Shown here piece after piece: positions 10,951 to 22,051 of a stretch of DNA of 64,000 nt; the first letter of the stretch is position 1; every line of letters starts with the position of its first letter. Source of the stretch: Isoetes taiwanensis (taxonomy: Eukaryota; Streptophyta; Lycopodiopsida; Isoetales; Isoetaceae); the NCBI GenBank assembly GCA_021234155.1, contig JAJEKV010000002.1:15105428-15169427 (forward strand). The letters run 5' to 3'. The position numbers and the translations under genes were made by a program. The notes below the pieces were generated by a model. It was given only the letters and a program-made list of their open reading frames with translations. It was not told where the DNA came from and ran no database searches.

Positions 10951-10999
10951 TGAAGAAAAATGCCTAGACAATAATTGCAAAGATCAAGTTCAAACAATT

Positions 11000-12600
11000 T
11001 CAGAGCCTAGGATAAACTCAATACGCCCTAGACATTATCATTTATTTTAATCTTAACCTTCAAATGCTACAAAAGATTTTTATCGCTCAAAAAGAAATGA
11101 ATAAGTTATCAGAGCACTAGACCATTAGCCCCAACAACCCAAGCACTTCAATTATTGATTCAACTGATCCGGAACTACATCAATTGCCCAGCTTTAAAAC
11201 ACTAGATCATACTTCTTAATTTATATAAATCGATCCAGCATATGTGCCGGACCGATCTCTGGATTTCCCTTGCCGATCGGCAACCTTATCCATTTACTTA
11301 TAATAGGCGCCATGCTATTTGTTGCTTTCTCCCTTTATAATTTAAGCACACTGTCTATAATCGAATCAACCAATTATAGCCTGCTTTTCTTAAACGTTCA
11401 AGTCCCCTTCAAGTTTAAATATTCGACCTTATAGATTTACCTTAGCTTCTTAGCTTTCCTTTAGGGAACTTGCCTCATGATCATTCCTTAGCTCATGACT
11501 TCATATAATTTATCACAAAATATTACATGACCACATTCTCACACGCAGACCCTGCCTGGCAACGATCTGTTCGAATCCAAGGACAAAATTTAGTTCTTGA
11601 AACAGATATACTTGATTTGACTTTGCACATATAACTGCATCAATCTCAGATGCCTGGTTCTATCAAATCTCCTTTTGCAGTTTCCAGCCCCTTTGCTTCA
11701 GTTTTAATTTAGCCACAATGTCTGGTCCTACGAATCTCCTTCTTTGCTTCCTTCATTTCCTTTTCTACGGTATCTCCCTTCATCCCTCATCTCCCTTCAT
11801 TTACTTTTTTGCTTAACCTAATGCTGAATGCTAGGGCAGGAAATTCCAGAAGAAAATCGCAGAGAAAAAAGAGCTGAACCCATAGCTTAGAAGGACCAGA
11901 CCTCCATACCCCATCCGAAATAGAACAGCTTGGTTTTATCTACCGAAAAATGGAATACCCTGGTTTCATCTGCTTAAAAAGAAGATTTTACCTGGCTTGA
12001 TGGATTTATACCAAAAAAAAAAAATGGATGGCAAAAAATTTGAAGGCCTTCTGCCGGATCTATACACGGGCAGCATGAAAAATACATATTTCTGGAATGG
12101 ATCACACTAGTATTTGGCGCCAGAATGAGACCAAAAACATACCCTCCTTTGGAAGCGGAGGTCTTCCTTTATTCATCTCCTTCGCCCAGGTCCGGCTTCT
12201 ACAACTCAAGATTTTGAGATAAGGCAGCTTGATAAGCTTAGTGGCAGAGCTATGGCATCAGATGTTTATGCTATAGCTATGCAACGATTATTAAAGCCTT
12301 TACTTGCCCGAGAGACCCGTGGATGTGTATTTTGTAAAACACATGAATAAAAAAAAAATTTCTAGGAAAAAACTCAGATGGAAATACCTATAGCGGAAAA
12401 AAAATACAGAAGAATTCGGCTTTTCTTTTGCAAGCGATTAATCCTGCCACACCAAATCCGACAGCCATAGCCTCGCACGGATTGAAATCCTAGGGGAGCA
12501 GATTGGACGGATTTGACAGATAAGGGGCAGAGATACTGAGGATTTGAGAAAGAAGGGGATTTCTTCCTGATTCTCATGGCTGGAATGAAGGATTTTGGAG
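11000..12600. other. Gene-free native LTR sequence left of the MULE
   Basis: No supported coding region is seen. The stretch is A/T-rich with short ORFs only. It joins smoothly to 22,052 onward if the MULE and one target duplication are removed. Confidence 0.5.
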
Positions 12601-12609
12601 CAGAAGGAT
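12601..12609. repeat. MULE 9-bp target site duplication, left
   Basis: CAGAAGGAT here is repeated exactly at 22,043-22,051. Nine bases is the standard duplication length for Mutator-family insertions. Confidence 0.85.
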
Positions 12610-13280
12610 GGTTCAAGATAGTCTTACCTCGGTTTAAAGGATCCGGGACGTGAAAATACCGCCCTCGCCGTGCTTCAGCAGAGCCTCGGAAATCCGTTTG
12701 GAGACCCCCGTTCCACCCGTCACCGACACAGCTGAGGGTCACCGCATCATAAATCCGCCACGTCGCCCACCTGCATAAGAGGCATCCGTAAAATATTCCC
12801 CCACCTCGGTATCACCAACGATCGCCCATCAGGAATCACCAACGCGGTCCGCCCTCAGGGATCCCCATCGCCGTGGCGATAGCGTGCCTCGATATACGGC
12901 CGTTAAGGTGTGATCCTCTCGGAATGTCATGCATTCGCGTGGCGATATCGACCACGTGCTATCATCTTATCGACTCGGGGATCACCATGGCGACATCCGG
13001 TACGACATCGGAACACGGGAAGATCTTGCCCTCAGGGATCGGATGAATCGGCCGATAGCGGAAATGTATCGGTGGTGAATCCCTCCCTCTGGGATCCACC
13101 GCCACCCCGTCGTGATTACTTCTCCGGGATCACCCACATGGGGCGATGCTCGGATCATCGATATCGGCCCGTGTATCCCCGCCACCGATCACACCGTCGG
13201 GCGGAGCATCCGGCGATCCGAAAGCATCGGGCCCGGATCCGGATCCCCACCGCGGGGCGGGGACCATGATGCCCGGCCGG
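12610..13280. repeat. Left terminal inverted repeat of the MULE
   Basis: It matches the reverse complement of 21,400-22,042 with many small gaps. Shared blocks include GATAGTCTTACC, GTGAAAATACCG, CCCTCAGGGATCCCCATC, CGTGGCGATA, CGATATCGACCAC and CGTGATTACTTC. It is rich in GATCCC/GGGATC and GATATC words. Open frames across it are by-products of the G/C-rich repeat. Confidence 0.8.
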
Positions 13281-13779
13281 TTCATTCCATGATGCTCGGG
13301 CCGATATCGGATGCCCGCTATACGCTGTGGTTATTCGGCTCTCCGGATCCCCCGAGGCTTTCGGCGAAAACCTTCTCCCGATCACCACCGCCTTTGATGA
13401 AAGTGGGGGTCGCCCACGGGTCTAATCGATGCCATTGGTTTGAATTAATGCCCGACGCTTCTAGGTCGTCGTACGCCATCCACTAATGGTGTAACCGAGA
13501 GCGGAAAGCCGCCGCTATTCGACGGGCCCACTGGCGAGTCGCCACGGTGTGGGGGGATTTGGCGATGGGAGCACAGCGCATGCATGGCTATGTCCGAACT
13601 CGGCTCAAGAACGATTGCCCTTTCCGACCGAACCGAAGCGAAGGGCCCAATTCGCCGTAATCTAGAGGCGTTGTCGCCGTTGTTGCATCGGGCCGAAGTA
13701 TTTAAAGGTAAGCGCCATCGATGTGTCCGCTTTTTAAGTCTATTTTAGTCTTATTCTAACCGGGTTATGTTATTTTACG

Positions 13780-15055
13780 ATGGTGGAGGAGTCGATTAAC
13801 CCGAAATCAGCCTAAATACCTCCATTAACGAACCGAATGGGGCAATAGAAGAAAACTCGGGCTTGGCAATTGCCCGACCGCCTTCAAAGATATTGGCCGG
13901 GATTGAATCCCACCAAGAGGTTCAACTCCAACAAAAAGAGACTAAGGGCGTAAAAGAGCTAAAGGAGCTTCACCACGTAAGATTACCCCCGGCCGCCAGG
14001 CCCGATGCTTCGCCGATGGCCAATGGGAAGGAAATGGAAATGCGATGTTCCAAAGAATGCTCAAATGCGGATGAGGGGATGAGGCCCCAAAAGTAATATT
14101 GAATGTTTTAACGCCAATCCAAGCTTAGGAACCGGGCAAATCAAGAATTTTGAAGGACTACGTGTATGATCAAGTCAATAAAATGGCGCTGCTGCCTCGG
14201 TGAGTGCAAAGAAATCCTACAAGCAGCCAGAAGATGGAACTGAGAATCATAGGTTCGTGGATGCATCAATTATGGCAAAATTACAAGTTTCCGATGTTCC
14301 GAGGGGTCAATTCAAGAACAAGGCCGAGGTGAGGGTTAGAGATTATGGAAAGATAAGTGTGGAGAGATCTCTTGATCCCGACTTCAAATTTAGCCACAAT
14401 CTGGAGACCTAAAACTTCGTGAGGGCAAGGGCAGCAGAGAGCATGGCGATGAGCAAATCGCCTCTACTTTTTGATGACACGGCCTGAAAAGCCGAAGTTT
14501 ATAAATCTGCAAAAAGGGAGAAAGGAGGCCATTTAACTTGAAATGCGGGTGTAGAGCGGATAAGGGAAATCAAGGAAAGGATTAGGAGTAGGCATGGCAA
14601 TTTGATGATAAGGATTTGTTTGGTGATTTGAGCTATGAATGCTAATGGGCTTGGCTGGATCTAAGACGATGTGAAAGCGGAGTAAGAAGTGCGCTAATAC
14701 GCTTGAATTTAATTCACCTCCTCCCAAAACCCCAAATTCAAATAGCCCAAGTCTGCCAGTGGTACTCCAAGGAAGCGGACTTTTGTGCAGGCCCGGAGGG
14801 ATGCGGATCTGATGGCTCCAAACCCATTGTGCATGAAGAATTAGAGGATGAGCTGAAAAAAAATGGATGAATTGGCTCCCCTAAGGCGAAAGCAAGATAA
14901 AAATGTGGTATTTGTATATCTTCGGACCCCACTTCTTTGAAGCTCTAAAATTATATGACAGAGGGATTAGAAAGGAGCTTTGGCAGTTTAAATTTTCTCT
15001 AGATTATCCAATTGTGGTTCAAAGTCCTCTGCTGAAGGTGGGGGCAAAACAATAG
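13780..15055 (+). pseudogene. C2H2 zinc-finger gene, copy 2 (frame broken many times)
   Basis: It aligns along its whole length with 436-1,707. Indels and substitutions concentrate at places where copy 1 has CAG or CTG. The 5' intron acceptor has lost its CAG, and the finger region near 14,160-14,270 is frameshifted, with the first His region altered. The last 150 bp are nearly identical to copy 1, including the TAG. The in-frame TAA within GTAAGA is kept. The damage may be consensus error at methylated sites; see the findings. Confidence 0.75.
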
Positions 15056-15106
15056 GCAAAAAAATAGTTTGAACACACCTTATAGAACAAAAAATTAAAA
15101 AATAAA

Positions 15107-16120
15107 TCCGTCCGCCTGCTGGTGATCCCGGAGGTGGGGATCACCACACGTGATCCCATCCTCCGGGATCAACAGCAGGCGGACGGGAATAAATTGACAA
15201 CCTTAGAAACATTGTACCTTGTAGGCAAAAAAATAAAAAATAAATCCGTCCGCCTGCTGGTGATCCCGAAGGTGGGGATCACCACAAGTGATTCCATCCT
15301 CCGGTATCACCAGATCGCGGACGGGAATAAATTGATAACCTTAGAACTATAGTACTTTAGGGGAAAAAAAATTAAAAAATAAATCCGTCCGCCTGCCTGC
15401 TGGTGATCCCAGAGGTGGGGATCACCACACGTGATCCCGTCCTCCGGGATCACCAGTAGGCGGACGGGATTAAATTGATAACCTTAGAACCATTGAACCT
15501 TATAAGCAAAAAAATAAAAAATAAATCCGTCGCTACTGGTGATCCCTGAGGTGGGGATCACCACAAGTGATCCCATGGGGGGATCACCAGATCATGGACG
15601 AATAAATTGATAACCTTAGAACCATAGTACTTGGGAAAAAAAATTAAAAAAAATAAATCCGCCCGTTTATCCGGTGATCCGGGAGGTGGGGATCTCGGGA
15701 TCACCGCCAATGGACGGGATTAAATTGATAACCTTAGAACCATTGAACCTTATAGGCAACAAAATAAAAAATAAATCCGTCCGCCTGCTGGTGATCCCGG
15801 AGGTGGGGATCACCACAAGTGATCCCATCCTCCGGGATCACCAGATCGCGGACGGGAATAAATTGATAACCTTAGAACCATAGTACTTCAGGGGAAAAAA
15901 AAATTAAAAAATAAATCAAGTAAAGGTTGGTGATCCCGGGAGGTGGGGATCACCACATGTGATCCCGCCCCTCCGGATCACCAGCAGGCGGACGGATTTA
16001 TTTTTTATTTTTTTGCCCATAAGGTAAAATGGTTCTAAGGTTATCAATTTAATCCCGTCTGCCTGCTGGTGATCCCGGAGGTGGGGATCACCACACGTGA
16101 TCCCGTCCTCCGGGATCCCC
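15107..16120. repeat. Palindromic minisatellite array 1 (MULE copy 2)
   Basis: Same organisation as 1,760-2,780: palindromes of about 79 bp at about 138-bp spacing, with an inverted spacer before the last unit. Units around 15,530-15,720 and 15,920-15,990 are damaged at CAG/CTG/CCG-type positions that are clean in copy 1. Confidence 0.9.
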
Positions 16121-16248
16121 ACGTCAAAAAAAGTAATAGAATTACCTTGCCATTGAAAAAAAAGTCGCCTTCACCACTTTACCATTAGAAATTCAAATCA
16201 TGGGTTAACCATTGTACAACGGATAGTACAACGGTTCATTCATGAGTC

Positions 16249-16258
16249 TATATATACC
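16249..16258 (+). promoter_or_regulatory. TATA box of the small MULE gene (copy 2)
   Basis: TATATATACC is placed exactly as in copy 1, about 100 bp before the ATG at 16,353. Confidence 0.6.
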
Positions 16259-16352
16259 CTTGCCTTAGTTGTTCTTGGTAGAAAGTTAGTTGGTTTCAAT
16301 TGAGTTCAGTAGCAGTCGAGTTCATTTGCCTACGGTTCAAGGCAAGTGGCAG

Positions 16353-16946
16353 ATGGTGAGGACCCGACAACAGCTTGTTGAGAGGAGTGCCATCAATGCC
16401 CACAGTCTTGAGGATATTCTCATCCACTTGAATGAAATTCAGGAGGATGTGGGGATAGATCTCGCCCAACCTAACAGCATCGAAACGTTCCAAAGTAAGC
16501 ATGTTGTTGTCTTCCTTCACATTTATGTTCTACTTTCATATTAATCTTTTCATGATCCCCTCATGGTTCATACAGAGACCGTGGAGAATGGGGAATTCAG
16601 AGAGACCCCTAGGCCTCTGAACACTGATCCCGGTCGGCCAAGCCATAGGGCATTGCTTTGGGAATTGAAGAAGTGCATTATCCAGGGCAAGGCTTTGAAG
16701 TATTTGCTAGCTATGGACCTTGTCTGGGAAGGCAACACCCTAAAAGCCTGCTTCGAGGAAATGTATACTGCACGGAGGCTGCGAAAGAAGGTTCTAATTA
16801 GGGAAGTCCTAGAGGGGTCTGATCCATCCCTATGCGACATCTTCGATCACATGATGTGGAGACTACCCTGCGGTGTGCCAGATGTAACTGTTGAGGACGT
16901 CCGTGCAGAAGGCATGGCACCAGTGATTGATATTGATTCAGAATGA
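16353..16946 (+). CDS. Small two-exon MULE-borne protein (copy 2)
   Basis: It is nearly identical to 3,015-3,608, with the same MVRTRQQ start, GTAAGC donor and IDIDSE end. The main difference is at the acceptor, where copy 2 reads AATTCAGAGAGACCCC and copy 1 reads AATTCGTGAGAGACCC. Copy 2 can still splice in frame after CAGAG. The flanking 250 bp are also nearly unchanged. The contrast with the badly diverged zinc-finger gene in the same element is striking. Function is unknown. Confidence 0.55.
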
Positions 16947-17076
16947 TTCCGAATTAGAATGTTAGTTTTAAGCCATTGTAAGGCCCCATTGTAACTTATG
17001 ATCCATTTTGAAACATGCAAATGAATAGAATGAAACCATTGAAACAATGGAAATAAATAGACCATTAAAATTTACC

Positions 17077-17592
17077 TGGGATCCCGGAGGACGGGATCCA
17101 ATGTCTGGTGATCCCGGAGAACAGGATCAGTATCTGCTGGTGATCCTGTCCTCCGGGATCACCAGCTCGCGGACGGGAAAATTTCGAATACCTTGGAACC
17201 TTAGAACCTTAGGGGAAAAAAAATTAAAAAAGAATGCGTCCGCCTGATGGTGATCCCGGAGGTGGGGATCACCATCACGTGATCCCGTCCTCCGGGATCA
17301 CCATCAGGCGGACGGAAAAATTTTGAAAACCTTGTAACCTTAGAACCTTAGGGGAAAAAAGAATTAAAAAAGAATGCGTCCGCTTGATGGTGATCCCGGA
17401 GGTGGGGATCACCATCACGTGATCCCGTCCTCCGGGATCACCATCAGGCGGATGGAAAAATTTTGAAAACCTTGGAACCTTAGAACCTTAGGGGAAAAAA
17501 AATTAAAAAACCATGCGTCTGCCTGATGGTGATCCCGGAGGTGGGGATCACCATCACGTGATCCCGTCCTCCGGGATCACCAGCTCGCGGAC
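17077..17592. repeat. Palindromic minisatellite array 2 (MULE copy 2)
   Basis: Four units: a diverged one at 17,077-17,177, then 17,236-17,316, 17,377-17,455 and 17,516-17,592. The loops carry ATCACGTGAT. The first unit's right arm is CCTCCGGGATCACCAGC, cleaner than in copy 1. Confidence 0.9.
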
Positions 17593-17999
17593 GGGAAAAT
17601 TTCGAGAACCTTAGAACCTTTAGGAACCTTAGAACATTTAGGAACCTTGGAACATTTAAACATTACATTTAGTGATATGCATTGAAAGATTGAGAAATAA
17701 AAGTCATGTTCTGATTCTGAGAGTCATGTTTCAGGTCCCAAAATTTGGGAATCATGGTGCCTTGCATGAAGCCTCCATCTGAACTTCCTTCCAACTCTTC
17801 CTTGCTTTCTTCACCTTATGTTTTCCAAGTTCTAAGCTAGTACCACAATTGACCTCCAAGGTAAGTTCAGGTAGACTTGATATATTAGTGCTCATGCCAA
17901 CTATGTCATCCATCTTCTAGTCTAAAGTCGAGCTGCCTCATGAGAGAATCAGTTGCAACTAAAATGTTAGGATCTTTTTGAGCCCTAGACATCACTCTA

Positions 18000-20002
18000 G
18001 CAATTACCGCCTCCAAGGAGGCCTGAGTCTTGTTCAAGTCCACTTGATCGCTTGTTTGCAAGGGAGACTCTTCCCCAGGCGCATACTACCTCAAGCACCT
18101 CGGATCCCTCGGTCTCCACAACCTCTTGCACGGCCAGATTGCCAGGTGGTCCATGCCCCCACCTATTGTCCCATATTGGGAACCCAACACTGTAAGAGAT
18201 CTTGATCCCTCGTGAATTGCCAAGCATTTGCATAACTTTCACCTTGATGCTTACATAGATTACCCTTGGCTCCCCAAGGGCAATCACAACATGCCCAATT
18301 CTTGTGTGCTCCAACAACAAAATATGGGCCCCGGCCCAAGAGTGCGCTTTCGGTTTTGCACTCAGCCTCGCCCTCCTCGGTTGGTAAATGTGACTTGTTC
18401 GTCGGCAATTCTCCGAGCGCCTCTAATTGCGCACTCTACTATTTGTTCCTGTGAGGTGTTCACTACAAATCCATGTTCCTTCATAGACCTAGAACATAGC
18501 TAAAGGTAAATTTGCAAGGTAAATTAGACTAGGTAGTGATATGTAAATGTTACCTCATGTAAGCCATGTGTGTCTCCACATTGTTAGTGAGAATGTAGAG
18601 CAACCAGTCAATTCTCCTGCCTCGAAGTGCACGTTTACATATGCCTAGGCGCAACTTAAGGGCAGCATGCCATGCCTCTATGGCAGCATTGGTCTCTTGA
18701 TTGGAGTGCATGTACATTCTTGTAGCCAATACCCATTCACAGATGTTCTTAGTCCACTCCTTACTCATTTAGGCCGACAATTTAGGGTATTGAGGATACT
18801 TCCTCACCAACTCTTCCAATCTCTTGATAGCCTCTTTCCTAACAGCTTCCCTGTACTCATGAGCATACTCACATTTTTTCTTAGCCACTTAATCCAGGCT
18901 CTTCTCACATGCCAAATGCATATTTGCACAGGCACGTTTGGGAAAACCTACAAGTGTTAGTGTTAGAAAGTATGCAAGAAAGTATAAGAAGGGGGAAAGT
19001 GCAAGAAGTGTTAGAAAGTATGCAAGAAAATGCATCACTTACATTTTTTACCACCTTGATTTCAGCATCAGCATCGTCAGTTATGATGCAAGAAGGGTGC
19101 CAGTCCGGATCATCCTGGCATAATGAATCCTTTAGTGCTTTCAACCACCTAGTTATAGCCCTACTTTTTTGAGAATTGATTATGACATATGCCAATGGCA
19201 TGCCATTGCAATGGTCATCGAAGGCAATGAGTGTAAAAAGATAGTACCTGCATAATTGAAACCAATAGCTGTCATTGCATCTTGAATTTTAAACCAATAG
19301 ATGTCATTGCATGATTGAAACCAACTGCTATAGCCATTTTAAATGGACTATGGAAAAGATCTAGAATGGAAATGAACTCTTAGAGTGTACCTCTTGTCAT
19401 TAGTTTTGAAGGTTGCATCCATGCAAATGGCCCTATTCTTTCCAAACTTCCGCATTGCCTCTCTTTGGATTGGAGTCATCACTCCCAATTGGAACGTCTC
19501 ACCATGTTCATACAAGAACACGGACTCTAGATGTTGTTGCACCCACATGTTGATGCTAGTGGGAAGGTCTTCATGTAGCTTCCAAGTGTTTCTAACAACA
19601 CTCTTCTCAATGTTGTAAACATCCCGCATCTTCAGCATGTCATCCCTACACATACTATCCTTGCCATGCACATCTACTTTAAATCTCCACCTCTCCTCGT
19701 GCATGTTCATAACACTTCGGGGTGTGCCAATGCACGAGCTTTTCTCTAACCCATTCCCTCAATTCGTGGAGATCCACGATTGCTAGCTTGAATCGATACC
19801 TTTCTACGCCAACAAATTTACCATGGCAAGGATCACCTTGGAGATTTCTATGCTCAAATCCATAATAAGTGACTTGAGAGCATTCTGGGAGAAGGTAGAG
19901 TTGCCTAATGGTATAATGGCATTGGCAGCCCCTACGCACACTCTCACCCCCTCTCAACTCTTTTTCAAGGTGTGTGCCGGGTTGACGTGGGTCCATCAGC
20001 AA
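18000..20002 (-). CDS. MULE transposase with SWIM zinc finger
   Basis: From high to low coordinates the minus strand reads: a Cys/His-rich N-terminal block (GCQCHYTIRQLYLLPE, EHRNLQGDPCHG, near 19,930-19,830); the MULE catalytic core with CMDATFKTND (first Asp) near 19,430-19,400; a 143-bp intron (19,248-19,390, GT..AG, frame kept); AFDDHCNGMPLAYVI; IITDDADAE (second Asp) near 19,070; PNVPVQICIWHVRRAWIKW from 18,947; NQETNAAIEAWHAALK and GRRIDWLLYILT near 18,700-18,590; and a SWIM motif CDCPWGAKGNLCKH near 18,280-18,240. A one-base shift near 19,705 and another before the SWIM motif break the frame, so this copy may be dead or mis-assembled. The 5' end is not resolved and may lie in 20,100-20,730. 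Confidence 0.85.
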
Positions 20003-20676
20003 CCACGTGAGTGTTCAAAGTCTTGTCTTGGGGACCATATGTGCACCAGTACCTATTTTGAGTGTTCAAAATTAGTGCATGAAAGTAGTGCATGTACATC
20101 TAAGAATTAAATATACTTCTGCTACAATGTTTTCTACTACAGAAACAACAACAACAACAGTAAACTAGTGGCCTCTTTAGCACCCTCTCGGGATTGGAAC
20201 TCCTTAAGTAGAAGCTGCACGGTGCCACACAATTTCTTTGCTCTCCAAGAATGAAGTCTTCAACCTGGTTTGTTGGGAAGTAGCAGGTCCACACAAGCAT
20301 TTCTCCATCTCCCTGTACAGAAGGAACTTGGTGCTCTTCTGGAAACCAGTATAGGTTGCTGTGGTCGAAAATGCCATTACGGGGTGAGTCCACATGTATT
20401 TCAGCACGCAGCTGGGAATGGCGAGAAAGGGAGCTCAGATATACGTTTCTTACCTCCTAAAAATAATCTTAAGCAGATAAATACCTGTGCTATCTTCTCC
20501 TGCAGCCCCCAAACGTCCATAGCTGCAAGGGGCTGCTTCGAACATCCGTCTGTGCATATGCAGCAGTGCAGAGAAATTCTAGAAGACAAATGTGGGATCC
20601 CGGAGGGTGGTTTCCGACGTCCCAGGTGTCCAGATCGGGATGGTTGGTCCGTGCATGGGCTGACATGTTCAAAACT

Positions 20677-21276
20677 GGCATTAGGGCGGATTTGGGGTCT
20701 GAAAATGGCCTCGTAAGAAAAATTCCATGTCATATTTTCTCTTGCTTATTAATTGTACTTTCCTTCTCTTTAATCGCAATAAATACTCAAAAAGTAACTT
20801 CATCAATTAGTTTTTCGGCCATAACGTTTGATTCATAGCTCCAAATCGCATGATTTTTGTTTCATTGGATGCGGAATCAAAAGATCTATCCAACAGTATA
20901 TGGGTTGAATATATTTTAATCTAATTTAGATGACCAAAAGTAAAAACGAGAAAAAACCTGGTTTTTTGCATTTTTTTAGTCTTTCCTTTTATCAAAAGCA
21001 TATCAAGGCCATACTCATTGGAAAGATCTCGCCATGGGCTATCCAACGCAACAAACGGCATGCAATTTGGACATCACAATCACAAGTTATAGCAAAAAAA
21101 CGATTGCATTTGAGTTAAAAAATGCAATTATTACAGTACTATTTATTGCAAAAGTGCCACGTAATACTGATTTTCATTTTGAATTCCTCTCTTTCATTGG
21201 CTTGAAGGTACTATGACGTGGATATTAAAACTTAAAGATAAGGGCCATTTTGAGACCCCAAATCCGCCCTAATGCC
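20677..21276. repeat. Foldback with 34-bp inverted arms between transposase and right MULE end
   Basis: The left arm GGCATTAGGGCGGATTTGGG continues GTCTGAAAATGGCC. The right arm (21,243-21,276) is its inverse with one mismatch. The 530-bp interior is A/T-rich and has no coding region. No clear target duplication is seen. It may be a nested miniature element, or part of the transposase promoter. Confidence 0.7.
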
Positions 21277-21399
21277 GCACGATCATTCCACGCCCGCTGG
21301 CCACCGTCGATTTTCATGCAAATAAATACGTGGGGATCCCGGAAGAAGGAATCACGACCGGCGGTATCGGTGATCCCGGAGGCGGGAATCACACCAGGT

Positions 21400-22042
21400 A
21401 TCGAACCCAGTAGGCAGCATGGTCCCACGGCCGACGGTGGTGATCCCGGAGGCAGGGATGACAGGGCAGATATCGGATCGCCGATATCGGCGCCATGGTG
21501 GTGATCCCGGAGGCGGGGATAACGCGGCCTACATCGGCGATCCGATATCGGCCCTATGTGGGTGATCCCGGAGGAAGTAATCACGATCGGGTGTATCCCG
21601 GTGATCCCGAGGTCGGATTTCCACTCGTCCTCGATGTCGGCCGATGCCCGCCATGGTGCTGATCCCGAGGCCAGGGATAAGGTGGCGATGTGCCGGGTGG
21701 TCGATATCGGGCCACGCCGATGGCGATCCCGAGGAGGGGATCACACCCACTACCGACATCCGAGTGTGGTTATCGCCACGCGGATGGGGATCCCTGAGGG
21801 AGGATCGCTTTGGTGATTCCGAGGGCGGAATCGTGTTGGTGATACCGGAGTAGGGGAACACCACCGGACGCCCGGATGTGTCGCTGCGGGCTGACGCCAG
21901 ATTTATGCGTGACCCCTCACGCGGTGTCAAGATGGTGAAACGGGGTCCTCAAACGATTCTGCCGAAGCCCCGGGCGGTGATACCGGTGGACGGTATTTTC
22001 ACCTCCGGGATCCCCGAAACCAGGGTAAGACTATCCTGAGCC
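21400..22042. repeat. Right terminal inverted repeat of the MULE
   Basis: It is the inverted partner of 12,610-13,280. It contains regularly spaced GGTGATCCCGGAGG...GGGATCAC units (near 21,370, 21,440, 21,500, 21,560 and 21,600), the same half-palindromes as in the internal arrays. Confidence 0.8.
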
Positions 22043-22051
22043 CAGAAGGAT
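22043..22051. repeat. MULE 9-bp target site duplication, right
   Basis: CAGAAGGAT, identical to 12,601-12,609. The matching site in copy 1 (4,472-4,479) reads CGAAGGAT. Confidence 0.85.

Larger units (their letters stand above)
12610..22042. mobile_element. Mutator-like element (MULE), 9,433 bp, copy 2
   Basis: The ends are inverted repeats: GGTTCAAGATAGTCTTACC on the left, and GGCTCAGGATAGTCTTACC read inward from the right. The similarity continues for about 650-670 bp. A perfect 9-bp duplication flanks the element and a transposase with MULE and SWIM signatures lies inside on the minus strand. Cargo in order: zinc-finger gene, palindrome array, small gene, palindrome array, transposase, a 600-bp foldback, right terminal repeat. 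Only the transposase belongs to a family I recognise. Confidence 0.85.

Noticed and set aside
12910-13486. Frames of 77-124 codons in the left MULE end and similar ones at 21,225-21,930
   Set aside because: G/C-rich terminal inverted repeat; the frames are not conserved between the two ends.
13780-15055. Rapid pseudogene decay or RIP-like C-to-T mutation of the second zinc-finger copy
   Set aside because: The changes are CTG to CCG or CG and CAG to CG or CGT, not C to T or G to A; consensus error at methylated CHG sites explains them better.
12610-22042. Helitron or CACTA origin for the 9.4 kb element
   Set aside because: It has long inverted ends, a 9-bp target duplication and a MULE transposase; there is no CACTA terminus, no Rep/helicase domain and no CTRR end.
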